In this document: one piece after another, positions 45,711 through 54,523 of the stretch | How positions within the stretch are numbered: position 1 is the first letter of the stretch | How the letters are laid out: every line of letters begins with the position of its first letter | Assembly: GCF_029238095.1 (NCBI RefSeq) | Contig: NZ_JAQWGS010000024.1 | Coordinates: 62,001 to 126,000 of the forward strand | Direction: 5' to 3' | DNA: 64,000 nt | Origin: Lacinutrix sp. | GTDB lineage: Bacteria > Bacteroidota > Bacteroidia > Flavobacteriales > Flavobacteriaceae | The notes under the pieces: model-generated | What the model saw: the letters and a program-made list of their open reading frames with translations, nothing else | Told to the model about the DNA's origin: nothing | Databases searched by the model: none | Position numbers and translations under genes: made by a program

Positions 45711-46298
45711 TTAACCATGAATAGTTTCGCTCTTGCCATAACTCTTTATCAATTCGCCTTCAAAAGCAACGAGTTCTTGCCAGCGCTTATCGACGTCGAT
45801 GTCTTTTCCGTATTGTCTTGCAAAGGTGATAAATGTGGTGTAATGTCCAGCTTCGCTAATCATTAAATCGTGATAAAATTTAGAGAGTTCATCATCATTT
45901 ATGCGTTGAGATAATAATTTAAAACGTTCGCAGCTTCTGGCTTCTATCATAGCAGAAAACAGCAATCTATCTACAAAGCTTTGTTGTCTGCTTCCACCTT
46001 TATTCATAAACTTATAGAGTTGGTTTACATAATGGTCTTTACGTTCTCTGCCTAATGTATAACCACGTTTTTTAATAATGTCGTGTACCATTTCAAAATG
46101 CTCCAACTCTTCTTTGGCAAGTTTTAAAAGCTCGGTTACTAGTTCTGGATATTCGCTATTATGCGTAATTATGGTAATAGCATTTGTTGCGGCTTTTTGC
46201 TCACACCAAGCGTGGTCTGTTAATATTTCTTCAATATTACTTTCTACAATGGTTACCCAACGTGGATCGGTTTCTAGTTTAAGGTGGAGTATGCTCAT
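45711..46298 (-). CDS. miaE: tRNA-(ms2io6A)-hydroxylase
   Basis: A 195-residue non-heme diiron enzyme that hydroxylates the isopentenyl group of the modified adenosine at tRNA position 37. The ferritin-like fold carries iron ligands in the helices LTDHAWCEQKAATNAI, KEELEHFEMVHDII, FSAMIEARSCERFKLL and MISEAGHYTTFI, giving the expected Glu/ExxH pairs. MiaB and MiaA, which make its substrate, are not in the window. The gene stands alone next to a palindromic repeat. Confidence 0.93.
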   Translation of the reverse strand: MSILHLKLETDPRWVTIVESNIEEILTDHAWCEQKAATNAITIITHNSEYPELVTELLKLAKEELEHFEMVHDIIKKRGYTLGRERKDHYVNQLYKFMNKGGSRQQSFVDRLLFSAMIEARSCERFKLLSQRINDDELSKFYHDLMISEAGHYTTFITFARQYGKDIDVDKRWQELVAFEGELIKSYGKSETIHG

Positions 46299-46346
46299 AG
46301 TTTACTATTTTTTGTAAAGATAATTATTATAGAAATTAAAATGCAG

Positions 46347-46452
46347 TGTCACTTCGAGTGAATTTTTTTTTTTAGAATTTTGTATCGAGAAGTTACAAGC
46401 TATAAGGCTTCTCGATACAATTTTTCGTGCCTCAAAATTACTCGAACTGACA
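46347..46452 (+). repeat. Palindromic dispersed repeat, copy 1
   Basis: A 106-base element with nested inverted repeats: outer ends tgtcacttcgagtgaa and ttactcgaactgaca, inner arms ttgtatcgagaag and cttctcgatacaa around a 17-base centre. It can form one long hairpin. A second, more diverged copy is at 62239-62316. Elements with a 'cttcgag...ctcgaactgaca' border recur in many flavobacterial genomes (recollection, not searched here). Confidence 0.75.
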
Positions 46453-46459
46453 AAACCAG

Positions 46460-47532
46460 TTACTTATCATAAATGGTCTTTAGTTTCTTGAAAACAAATT
46501 GTGCACTTGTAATTGCGCCTTCCATTTTACCAGAAAATACTGGGCTTGTTTCTGCTCCAGCAATAAATAACCTATTGTTTAAATATGTGTTTTGATACAA
46601 TGGATGACCATTATTAGTTTGAGGCATTAAAAACGTGTCGTTACCAACTAAAGTCTGCTTTTCATCTTTCCAAACACATTCTTCATAGCTGTCGTATTCA
46701 AGTGCTTGATCACCATAAAAAGTTTGTAATTGTTTAATTATTAGTGCTTTTCTCTGGTCTCTAGTGTAGTCACTAGATTTACTATTTATAAAACCACTTA
46801 AAGCGAATAAGCTGTTATTTGCATTAGAATGATCGTAAAACTCTTGAATTGGTTCTGCGCTGCTGTAAATTGTGCCACTAGTATTTTTATTTTGCCAAAA
46901 TGCATTTTTATAAGTGATGCCAACTCGAATAGAGTCTTGCATCCAAGTATGTGTGTTCAGAATTAGTTGCTTTATGTCTTTTGATAATGTAGGTTCAGTA
47001 GTTATAGTTTTTGAGAATAATGAAGGTGGAAGTGTTGCTATAACGTGTTTGCAATGGTATTTATAAGTTGTTGCCTCTATTTCTAAACCACCATTATGTG
47101 TTTTAATAGATTGAACACTTTGATTACAGTCAATTGAATTCTCTGGAAGCTTTTCAACTAAAGCCTTGATTACAGAATAGGTGCCGTCTTCAATACGATA
47201 ACTCACTGCATTGTTTTTGGTAACTTAACTAACTGTGCAGCTTGCATCTGGTTAGGTTGGTATATAGCTGTTTTACCATAGTATTGCTTAAAAACACGAA
47301 TGTTGAGCTCTTTTAATAGTTTTATAGCTGCGACTTGTTGTTCTATAAGCCATGTTGCACCTAGCTCAATAGGAGCTTGGTTAGTATTGTATTTCGTTTT
47401 TATTCTACCACCAATAGTAGGTCGAGCTTCTGTAATTTTAAAAGATATATTTAGGTTTTTTAGGTAGTAAGCTAGTGTTAAACCCGTTAATCCTGCACCA
47501 ATTATTAGTATATCTGTTTTAATTGTATTCAT
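46460..47532 (-). pseudogene. FAD-dependent amine oxidase split by a frameshift
   Basis: Two adjacent frames make one monoamine-oxidase-like flavoprotein of about 357 residues. The 5' part (47532-47203) starts with the FAD-binding ILIIGAGLTGLTLAYYL and the second nucleotide motif GGRIKTKY, and ends VKLPKTMQ-stop. The 3' part (from about 47206 on) continues in the next frame as SYRIEDGTYSVIKALVEKL, ending with the C-terminal FAD motif RLFIAGAETSPVFSGKMEGAI. Adding one A to the five-A run at 47214-47218 joins them as PKNNAVSYRIEDG. The gene stands 3 bases from recG on the same strand. It is broken as written; a sequencing error is a real alternative. Confidence 0.82.
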
Positions 47533-47535
47533 TGG

Positions 47536-49638
47536 CTACGAAATATAGTTCCAAATATTCTTGTATCTGCTCATTTGTCTATAGGTTTCTAGAATCTCTG
47601 CGTTTTCTTCATGAATAAGAGATGGATCTTTTTCTAAAATGGTTTTAGCGTAATAGCGAGCATGTTTTAATATGTCGTTATCTTTTACAATATCTGCTAT
47701 TCTAAGATTTAAAATACCACTCTGTTGTGTTCCCATAATATCTCCAGGACCACGCAATCTTAAATCGACTTCTGCAATCTCAAAACCATCATTGGTTCGA
47801 ACCATAGTTTCTATGCGTTTTTTACTGTTTTCAGACTGTTTGTGGCTCGTCATTAAAATACAATAGCTTTGTTCTGCACCTCTACCAACACGTCCTCGTA
47901 ATTGGTGTAATTGCGATAAGCCAAAACGTTCTGCGCTTTCAATAATCATGACTGAAGCATTGGGTACATTTACGCCAACTTCTATTACAGTTGTTGCCAC
48001 CATTATTTGCGTTTGGCCTTTAATAAAACGTTGCATTTCGAACTCCTTATCTGGTGGTTTCATTTTGCCATGTACAATAGAAATTTGATACTCTGGAGCA
48101 GGAAAATCTCGAGCGATACTTTCGTAGCCATCCATTAAATCTTTATAGTCCATTTGTGCACTTTCTTGTATTAATGGATACACAATATACACCTGTCTTT
48201 TTTTCTTGATTTCTTCTCTTATAAATCTAAAAACTTTTAGTCTATTTGAGTCGTATCTGTGTACTGTTTTTATGGCCTTTCTTCCTGGTGGTAATTCGTC
48301 TATAATTGAGATGTCTAAATCACCATAAACAGACATGGCTAAAGTTCGTGGAATTGGTGTTGCAGTCATAACCAAAACGTGAGGAGGAAAGGTGTTTTTT
48401 TTCCATAATTTAGAACGTTGCTTTACTCCAAATCTGTGTTGCTCGTCTATAATTGCTAAGCCTAAATTTTTAAATTTTACCTTATCTTCAAGTAATGCAT
48501 GTGTACCAATTAAGATGTCTAACTTGCCATTTTCGAGCATTTCGTGAATTTCTCGTCTTTCTGAAGTTTTACTTGAACCTGTGATTATTTTTATGCTGAT
48601 TTCTAGATTTTTACATAATTCATTTAATCCGTTATAGTGTTGTACTGACAAAATTTCAGTAGGTGCCATTAAGCAGGCTTGAAAACCGTTGTCAAGCGCT
48701 ATTAGCATTGACATTAGAGCTACTATTGTTTTTCCAGAGCCAACATCGCCTTGTAATAAGCGATTCATTTGTGCGTTACTGCCCAAATCTGCTCTAATTT
48801 CTTTTAGCACTCTTTTTTGTGCACCAGTTAATTCGAATGGTAAATGATTATTAAAAAATGAATTAAAGTGCGCTCCAACGGTTTGAAAAGGAAAGCCTTT
48901 TATTTTCGATTTATGGATTAAATTTTTTAAAATTAATTGTAATTGTATATAAAATAACTCTTCAAATTTTAGTCTAAATTCTGCCTTAGAAAGTGCTTCA
49001 GAATCTTTAGGAAAATGAATGTTTAAAAGCGCTTCAGATTTAGAGATTAATTTAAGATTTTCAAGTAGGTTTTTTGATAGCGTTTCAACAAATTTTCCGT
49101 TAGTTTCAAGGAATAAATTTTGCATGATTTTTATCATCAAACGATTGGTAATTCCTCTGTTGGATAACTTCTCTGTTGAAGGATAAATAGGTTGTAAAGT
49201 TGAGCGTAAATTTTGCTCGTGTTCGGTAAGTAATTCTATGTCTGGATGTGCCATATTATACTTCCCTCCAAAATTGTTTACTTTACCAAAAACAACATAA
49301 GGTACATTTATTTTTAAGCTTTCTCTAATCCATTTTTGTCCTCTAAACCAAACTAATTCCATAACACTAGTATCGTCTTGAAAAGTAGCAACTAAACGCT
49401 TTCCTTTTTTTTGAGCGATTTCTTTAAAACCAGTTATTTTTCCAATTATTTGAACTTCGGCAGTGTTAGGATATAATGTGTTTACTTTATAATACTTTGT
49501 ACGGTCCAGATAGCGATTAGGAAATAAGTTAATGAGGTCTTGATAGGTATGAATACCAAGTTCTTTTCGGAGCAAATCGGCACGATTTGGTCCAACACCT
49601 TTTAAATAATCAATAGGAGTTTGTAAATTGGTAGCCAT
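47536..49638 (-). CDS. recG: ATP-dependent DNA helicase RecG
   Basis: A 700-residue superfamily 2 helicase that remodels stalled replication forks and branched DNA. The N-terminal wedge domain (PIDYLKGVGPNRADLLRKELGI to about 160) includes the OB-fold that splits the junction. The helicase core has Walker A LQGDVGSGKT near 300, motif II DEQHRFGV, motif III TATPIPRTLAM, and motif VI QLRGRVGRG. Length and order match the family. The broken flavoprotein gene starts 3 bases beyond the stop codon. Confidence 0.97.
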   Translation of the reverse strand: MATNLQTPIDYLKGVGPNRADLLRKELGIHTYQDLINLFPNRYLDRTKYYKVNTLYPNTAEVQIIGKITGFKEIAQKKGKRLVATFQDDTSVMELVWFRGQKWIRESLKINVPYVVFGKVNNFGGKYNMAHPDIELLTEHEQNLRSTLQPIYPSTEKLSNRGITNRLMIKIMQNLFLETNGKFVETLSKNLLENLKLISKSEALLNIHFPKDSEALSKAEFRLKFEELFYIQLQLILKNLIHKSKIKGFPFQTVGAHFNSFFNNHLPFELTGAQKRVLKEIRADLGSNAQMNRLLQGDVGSGKTIVALMSMLIALDNGFQACLMAPTEILSVQHYNGLNELCKNLEISIKIITGSSKTSERREIHEMLENGKLDILIGTHALLEDKVKFKNLGLAIIDEQHRFGVKQRSKLWKKNTFPPHVLVMTATPIPRTLAMSVYGDLDISIIDELPPGRKAIKTVHRYDSNRLKVFRFIREEIKKKRQVYIVYPLIQESAQMDYKDLMDGYESIARDFPAPEYQISIVHGKMKPPDKEFEMQRFIKGQTQIMVATTVIEVGVNVPNASVMIIESAERFGLSQLHQLRGRVGRGAEQSYCILMTSHKQSENSKKRIETMVRTNDGFEIAEVDLRLRGPGDIMGTQQSGILNLRIADIVKDNDILKHARYYAKTILEKDPSLIHEENAEILETYRQMSRYKNIWNYIS

Positions 49639-49688
49639 AATACAACGAATTTAATGTATTTCTCTTTAAAGTTAAAGTGGTTTATAAC

Positions 49689-49720
49689 AAAAAAGACCAC
49701 CATTTCTGGTAGTCTTTTTT
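49689..49720 (-). terminator. Rho-independent terminator
   Basis: Arms aaaaaagac-acca and tggt-gtctttttt with one internal mismatch and a tttc loop, just beyond the stop codon of the universal stress protein gene (49743). Confidence 0.85.
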
Positions 49721-49742
49721 AATATTATGAATTCTAATATGT

Positions 49743-50504
49743 TTATTGCTCTCCCTTAAGGACTAATAAAGGTTTTCTGCTTTCAAAATCAGATTTTCTA
49801 ACACTATTATCGTTTAATGTTTCGCTCCATAATTTCTCGAAGAATCCACGTTTACGTCTAAAAACACAAATAAGGTCTGGTTCTACAACATGAATATACT
49901 CTAGAAGACCTTGAAACAATGTTGCGTTTTCAGATGAATAATATTTAGAAGTTAAAATAGCTAAATCTTTATCGAACATTAAATCTTCTGGGAGGTAATC
50001 TGGAGTTTTAACTTGTAAAAGCGTCATTTGAGCTTTAAGTTGTAAAAGTATTGTTTCTATAGGCTTTGTAGCACCTTCTTCTTTAACAATACCAGATTTT
50101 ATAGCAGTTAATACGGTATTTATGGTTTTAAATTTATAATCCTCAGGAACTAATAAAACAGGCATGTCTGTTTTTCTAACGATGCTTCCAGATAAATCAT
50201 CTAAAAATAATTTTTCGTTTGTTTTAGGTGTTCTTGCAGAGGCAACAATTAAATCTACATTAAAATCTGTACAAAACTCTTTTATGTATTCTAAAGTTTC
50301 ACCTTCAAAATAACGGAAGTTTATATCAATACCTTGATTTTTAGCATGTGCTATAATTTCTTCTAAATGGTCTTTCTCATCAATTTCTGTTAATTGAATA
50401 CCATAAATCATATCTGCTCCAACGGCTTTAGCAAAGTCTATGGCGTAAATTAGTGTCGCTTTTTTCTCCTTTAAAGAGCTAATTGGTACTAAGAATGTTT
50501 TCAT
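49743..50504 (-). CDS. Universal stress protein family
   Basis: A 253-residue protein with two tandem UspA-like halves. The first starts MKTFLVPISSLKEKKATLIYAIDFAKAVGAD and has LIVASARTPK and GSIVRKTDMPVLLVPEDY; the second is more diverged (VLTAIKSGIVKEE, LICVFRRKRGFFEKLWSETL, SRKPLLVLKGEQ). The ATP-binding G-2x-G-9x-G(S/T) pattern is only partly kept (LSGSIVRKT), so nucleotide binding is uncertain. Cytoplasmic stress role by family. It is a single-gene unit ended by its own terminator. Confidence 0.85.
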   Translation of the reverse strand: MKTFLVPISSLKEKKATLIYAIDFAKAVGADMIYGIQLTEIDEKDHLEEIIAHAKNQGIDINFRYFEGETLEYIKEFCTDFNVDLIVASARTPKTNEKLFLDDLSGSIVRKTDMPVLLVPEDYKFKTINTVLTAIKSGIVKEEGATKPIETILLQLKAQMTLLQVKTPDYLPEDLMFDKDLAILTSKYYSSENATLFQGLLEYIHVVEPDLICVFRRKRGFFEKLWSETLNDNSVRKSDFESRKPLLVLKGEQ

Positions 50505-50679
50505 ATTATACTCTAAATTTTTTGCAAAAGTAGTTTTTTTAATAGAATTATTAGCATAGTTGCTAATATTTCGTTGAAATGCAGATATTTAGTGTAATCA
50601 GATTTTAATTACTAAGGTATAGTTAATTGTAAATTGTTTAAAAATTGTATTTTGGTCTAATACTTGTTTTACAATTTTT

Positions 50680-52740
50680 ATGAAACACATTTTATTTATT
50701 TTCCTCTTGTTTATTTGTTTTACTATTCAGGCACAACAGACTGAATATGTTGATTTTAAAACTGTAAAAGCATCATTGTATATTGATTTAATCAAAGCAG
50801 AGGTTACCGGTTCTGTTGAATATAGTTTTGACATTTTAAAGGCAACAGATTCTATATTTTTAGATAGTCCAAACATAATCTATGACAGTATTGAAATAAA
50901 TGGTTTAAATAATTTTAATCTAAATAGTGAAGCGATAGTATTAAATGGAATAGTAAAGAGAAATTTTGTTCAATCTAAAGATAATGTCATGGTAGTTAAG
51001 TATCATGTTAAACCCAAAAAAGCGCTGTATTTTATTAATAAAGATGAAGGAATTCAGGCCTGGACACAAGGTCAAGGTAAATATACTAGCAACTGGTTGC
51101 CAAGTCTAGATGATACTAATGATAAGATGGAATTTGATTTAAGCATTAAAGCTGATTCAGATTATCAAGTAATTTCTAATGGACAGCTATTAAATATAGA
51201 AAAATCAGAAGGTTACAATACCTGGCATTACGATATGCAAAAGCCAATGTCAAGTTACTTAGTTGCATTAACTATAGGCAAATACAATAAACAAGAACTT
51301 ACTTCTAAAAGTGGCATACCAATAGAATTGTACTATTATCCAGAAGACTCTGCTAGAGTAGAACCAACGTATCGCTATACCAAAAAGATGTTCGATTTTC
51401 TAGAAGAAGAAATAGGTGTGCCTTATCCTTGGCAAAACTATAAACAAGTGCCAGTAAAAGATTTTTTGTATTCTGGAATGGAGAATACAAGTCTCACAAT
51501 TTTTAGTGATGATTTTATGATAGACGAGACTTCATTTGTAGATAAGAACTACGTAAATGTTAACGCTCATGAATTAGCACACCAGTGGTTTGGAGATTTT
51601 GTTACAGCTACAGAAGGTAAGCACCATTGGCTGCAAGAAGGTTTTGCGACCTATTATGCTTTGCTAGCAGAACACGAAGTTTTTGGAGACGATTATTATT
51701 ATAATAGATTGTACGAATATGCAAAAGAGCTTATAGTTCAAGAGCAAGAAGATCAAGCAACAGCTTTATTAGACGCAAAGGCGAGTAGTACAACGTTTTA
51801 TAAAAAAGGAGCATGGGCTTTACACATGTTAAAGGAAATAGTTGGCGAGCAAGTGTTTAAACAAGCCGTTAAAAATTATTTAAACGCTTATGCTTATAAA
51901 AATGTAGAGACTCAAGATTTTATTACTGAAGTCGAAAAACTTTATGGACAGAATTTAAATAGTTTTGAGAACGAATGGTTACTAAGTAAAACGCTGCCAT
52001 TAGCTAAAATGAGAGCAACATTAAAGCAAAATGAAAGTATTGCTTTTTTAGAAACCATAGAGCACTCTGCCTATTTAAGCTATAGAACAGACAATAATGG
52101 TTATGTGCCTTCAAGTTTGGTTACAGAGTTGCCAAAAGGCTTTTATACTGAAAGACTTGCCGTTTTACGTGAGGCTTTAAAGAAGCCAGATTACCCAACA
52201 TATAAAGATTTAATAGATGAAGCCTTTAATTCTAATGAAATTAAAACACGACAGTTACTAGCACAACGCATACCTGAAGGTTTTAAAGCACAAAACGAGT
52301 CCTTATTAAAAGATGCTTCTTATTTAACTGTAGAATATGCATTAATGAATTTATGGTCTAAATTCCCAAAAGACAGAGCTAAATATCTTGAAACTACCAA
52401 AGAAATTATTGGTTTTAACGATAAAAATGTAAGGTGTTTATGGTTAACTTTAGCCTTAATAACACCAGAATATAATCCAGCATTTAACGATGTTTACTTA
52501 AGAGAATTAAAAGACTACACATCGTCTCAATATGGTTTTAAAACACGTCAAAATGCTTTTTCTTATATTAACAACATTCAAATTTTTGATTTCGAAACTT
52601 TAGCTAATCTTATTGATGCCACAAATCATCATAATTGGAGATTTAAGAGTTTTGCAAGCGATTTATTACAATCTTTGAGTGAAGACCAAAAATATAAGTC
52701 TATAATTAGTGATTTGCAGGAACAATTAAAAAACAAATAA
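50680..52740 (+). CDS. Exported M1 family aminopeptidase
   Basis: A 686-residue zinc metallopeptidase with a signal peptide of about 19 residues (CFTIQAQ). The substrate-binding motif SGMEN is at 265-269 and the zinc site HELAHQWFGDF gives H297, E298 and H301, with the third ligand E320 in HWLQEGFATYYAL, that is HEXXH-18x-E. The catalytic-domain tyrosine region is FYKKGAWALHML. The C-terminal half is the helical domain typical of leukotriene A4 hydrolase and aminopeptidase N relatives. It removes N-terminal residues from peptides outside the cytoplasm. Located 62 bases upstream of the patatin gene on the same strand. Confidence 0.95.
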   Translation: MKHILFIFLLFICFTIQAQQTEYVDFKTVKASLYIDLIKAEVTGSVEYSFDILKATDSIFLDSPNIIYDSIEINGLNNFNLNSEAIVLNGIVKRNFVQSKDNVMVVKYHVKPKKALYFINKDEGIQAWTQGQGKYTSNWLPSLDDTNDKMEFDLSIKADSDYQVISNGQLLNIEKSEGYNTWHYDMQKPMSSYLVALTIGKYNKQELTSKSGIPIELYYYPEDSARVEPTYRYTKKMFDFLEEEIGVPYPWQNYKQVPVKDFLYSGMENTSLTIFSDDFMIDETSFVDKNYVNVNAHELAHQWFGDFVTATEGKHHWLQEGFATYYALLAEHEVFGDDYYYNRLYEYAKELIVQEQEDQATALLDAKASSTTFYKKGAWALHMLKEIVGEQVFKQAVKNYLNAYAYKNVETQDFITEVEKLYGQNLNSFENEWLLSKTLPLAKMRATLKQNESIAFLETIEHSAYLSYRTDNNGYVPSSLVTELPKGFYTERLAVLREALKKPDYPTYKDLIDEAFNSNEIKTRQLLAQRIPEGFKAQNESLLKDASYLTVEYALMNLWSKFPKDRAKYLETTKEIIGFNDKNVRCLWLTLALITPEYNPAFNDVYLRELKDYTSSQYGFKTRQNAFSYINNIQIFDFETLANLIDATNHHNWRFKSFASDLLQSLSEDQKYKSIISDLQEQLKNK

Positions 52741-52802
52741 ATTAGATTTTCATCTTTGCTAAAATTAATTTAGCTTAAACTAGAAAACATAAAACGATAC
52801 TT

Positions 52803-53729
52803 TTGAAAGCATTAGTAATATCTGGAGGAGGAAGTAAAGGCGCATTTGCTGGAGGCGTTGCTCAATACCTTATTGAACAAAAAGGAAGAGCGTACGATAT
52901 GTTTTTAGGCACCTCAACAGGTATCTTATTAGTACCACATTTAGCATCTAACGATATTGGTAAGTTGTATGATGTGTTTACTAATGTAAATCAAAATTCT
53001 ATATTTAGTATTAATCCATTTGTTGTAAAAAAGAAAAATGGTAGAGAATATGTTTATATAAACTACTTAAGTACTATACTTCAGTTTATAAAGAGAAAAC
53101 GTACGTTTGGTGAAAGTAAATCATTAAGAAAATCTATTAAAAAAAACTTTACTCAAGAAGAATTTAATCGTATTCGTGAAACTAAAGAAGATGTAGTTGT
53201 AACCGTTGCAAATTTGTCTAAAAATAGAACCGAATATAAATCTATTAACGATTTTAGTTATGAAGAATTTTGCGATTGGATTTGGATTTCGTGTAATTAC
53301 ATTCCTTTTATGTCTTTGGTAAAAAGAAATGGTTTTGAATATGCAGATGGAGGTTTAGGCTGTGTTGTGCCTATTAGAGAAGCTATAAATAGAGGCGCAA
53401 CAGAAGTTGATGCTATTATTTTAGAAAGCGAAAATCTTGAATACAATAAAGTACTTGGTAAAAACCCGTTTTCTTTAATGATAAACCTTTTTGGGCACTT
53501 GCTAGATCAGGTTGAAAAAGGAGACATTACAATTGGTAAATTAGCTGCGTTACATAAAAATGTTACACTAAACTTATATTATACACCAACAAAATTAACC
53601 GAAAACTCTCTTATTTTCAATAAGGTTTTAATGGAGAAATGGTGGATGGAAGGTTTTTTATATGCTCAAGAAAAGCATGAAGACGATAATCCTCTAAGTT
53701 CTACTGTACCAATTAGGCCAGAAATCTAA
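52803..53729 (+). CDS. Patatin-like phospholipase
   Basis: A 308-residue lipid acyl hydrolase of the patatin family. The oxyanion-hole motif SGGGSKGAF is at 7-15, the nucleophile motif GTSTG at 36-40 with S38, and the catalytic aspartate in YADGGLG near 190. No signal peptide is visible. The start is TTG 52803, because the oxyanion motif begins only seven residues later and no ATG lies between. The substrate is unknown. It follows the M1 aminopeptidase gene on the same strand. Confidence 0.9.
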   Translation: MKALVISGGGSKGAFAGGVAQYLIEQKGRAYDMFLGTSTGILLVPHLASNDIGKLYDVFTNVNQNSIFSINPFVVKKKNGREYVYINYLSTILQFIKRKRTFGESKSLRKSIKKNFTQEEFNRIRETKEDVVVTVANLSKNRTEYKSINDFSYEEFCDWIWISCNYIPFMSLVKRNGFEYADGGLGCVVPIREAINRGATEVDAIILESENLEYNKVLGKNPFSLMINLFGHLLDQVEKGDITIGKLAALHKNVTLNLYYTPTKLTENSLIFNKVLMEKWWMEGFLYAQEKHEDDNPLSSTVPIRPEI

Positions 53730-53758
53730 CGATAGACTTTAAACTTCAAATCTTTACT

Positions 53759-54280
53759 TTACTGCCAAAGATTGCTAACTTCTTCTTTAATAAAGGATAA
53801 TCCTGCATGACTTGGTGGAACTTTATCTATCATATCTTTTAAAATAACTTCTCTTAGTTTATCTGCAGAATCTACAGTATCACTCGTAGAAGCTTTTCTA
53901 ATAAGTTGAATCGTTGCATTTTTTGAAGCATTAATAAGCGTCCAGCAATCAGTAGTCACATAAATTTGTTGCGATAAATTATGTTCGAATTCTTGTTCTA
54001 TACTATTAGTAAGTAGGCTTTCGTAATCGTCTTTATTAGAAGATATTGGCGCTACTCTTGTTAAAAGTTTGTTTGGCGAAATGCGCTCCAAAAATAACGA
54101 AAAGCGTTCGTAAGCTTGTAAACGTTGTGGTAAAGCTTCTTTTTGTAATTGCTTTAACATTAAAAATCGACGTCTATTATCTTCATTTTGAACATGCTCT
54201 CTAAAAAATAAAAAAGCTATGGCACCAACAATTAAAGAAGGGATTACAAACATGAGTAAGTTAAGTAATTGGTCTTCCAT
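53759..54280 (-). CDS. Membrane-anchored protein of unknown function
   Basis: A 173-residue protein with one N-terminal membrane helix (LNLLMFVIPSLIVGAIAFLFF) followed by a charged helical domain (EDNRRRFLMLKQLQKEALPQRLQAYERFSLFLERI) and a C-terminal half with NSIEQEFEHNLSQQIYVTTDCWTLINASKNATIQLIRKAS. It looks like a conserved flavobacterial family, but I cannot name a function. The gene is convergent with the patatin gene over 30 bases and divergent from the truncated secreted protein. Confidence 0.75.
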   Translation of the reverse strand: MEDQLLNLLMFVIPSLIVGAIAFLFFREHVQNEDNRRRFLMLKQLQKEALPQRLQAYERFSLFLERISPNKLLTRVAPISSNKDDYESLLTNSIEQEFEHNLSQQIYVTTDCWTLINASKNATIQLIRKASTSDTVDSADKLREVILKDMIDKVPPSHAGLSFIKEEVSNLWQ

Positions 54281-54523
54281 ATATATCGTCTTTAGGTTTT
54301 AGCAAACTTAATATGTTTTTAATTAGTGTACAAGAAAAACCGTTAATGGAATGAACACTGTTTTTTATAGAATGAAAACGCTAGGAGGTAAAATGGTAGT
54401 ATTTTTCTTATAACAACTAAAGTATATTTGAATTATTGCTATTACCTGTATTAATTAATAATCGTCAGTTTTAGTAATACATTTTAACCGACGATTTTTC
54501 TAAAACTATTAAACCTTGTACTT

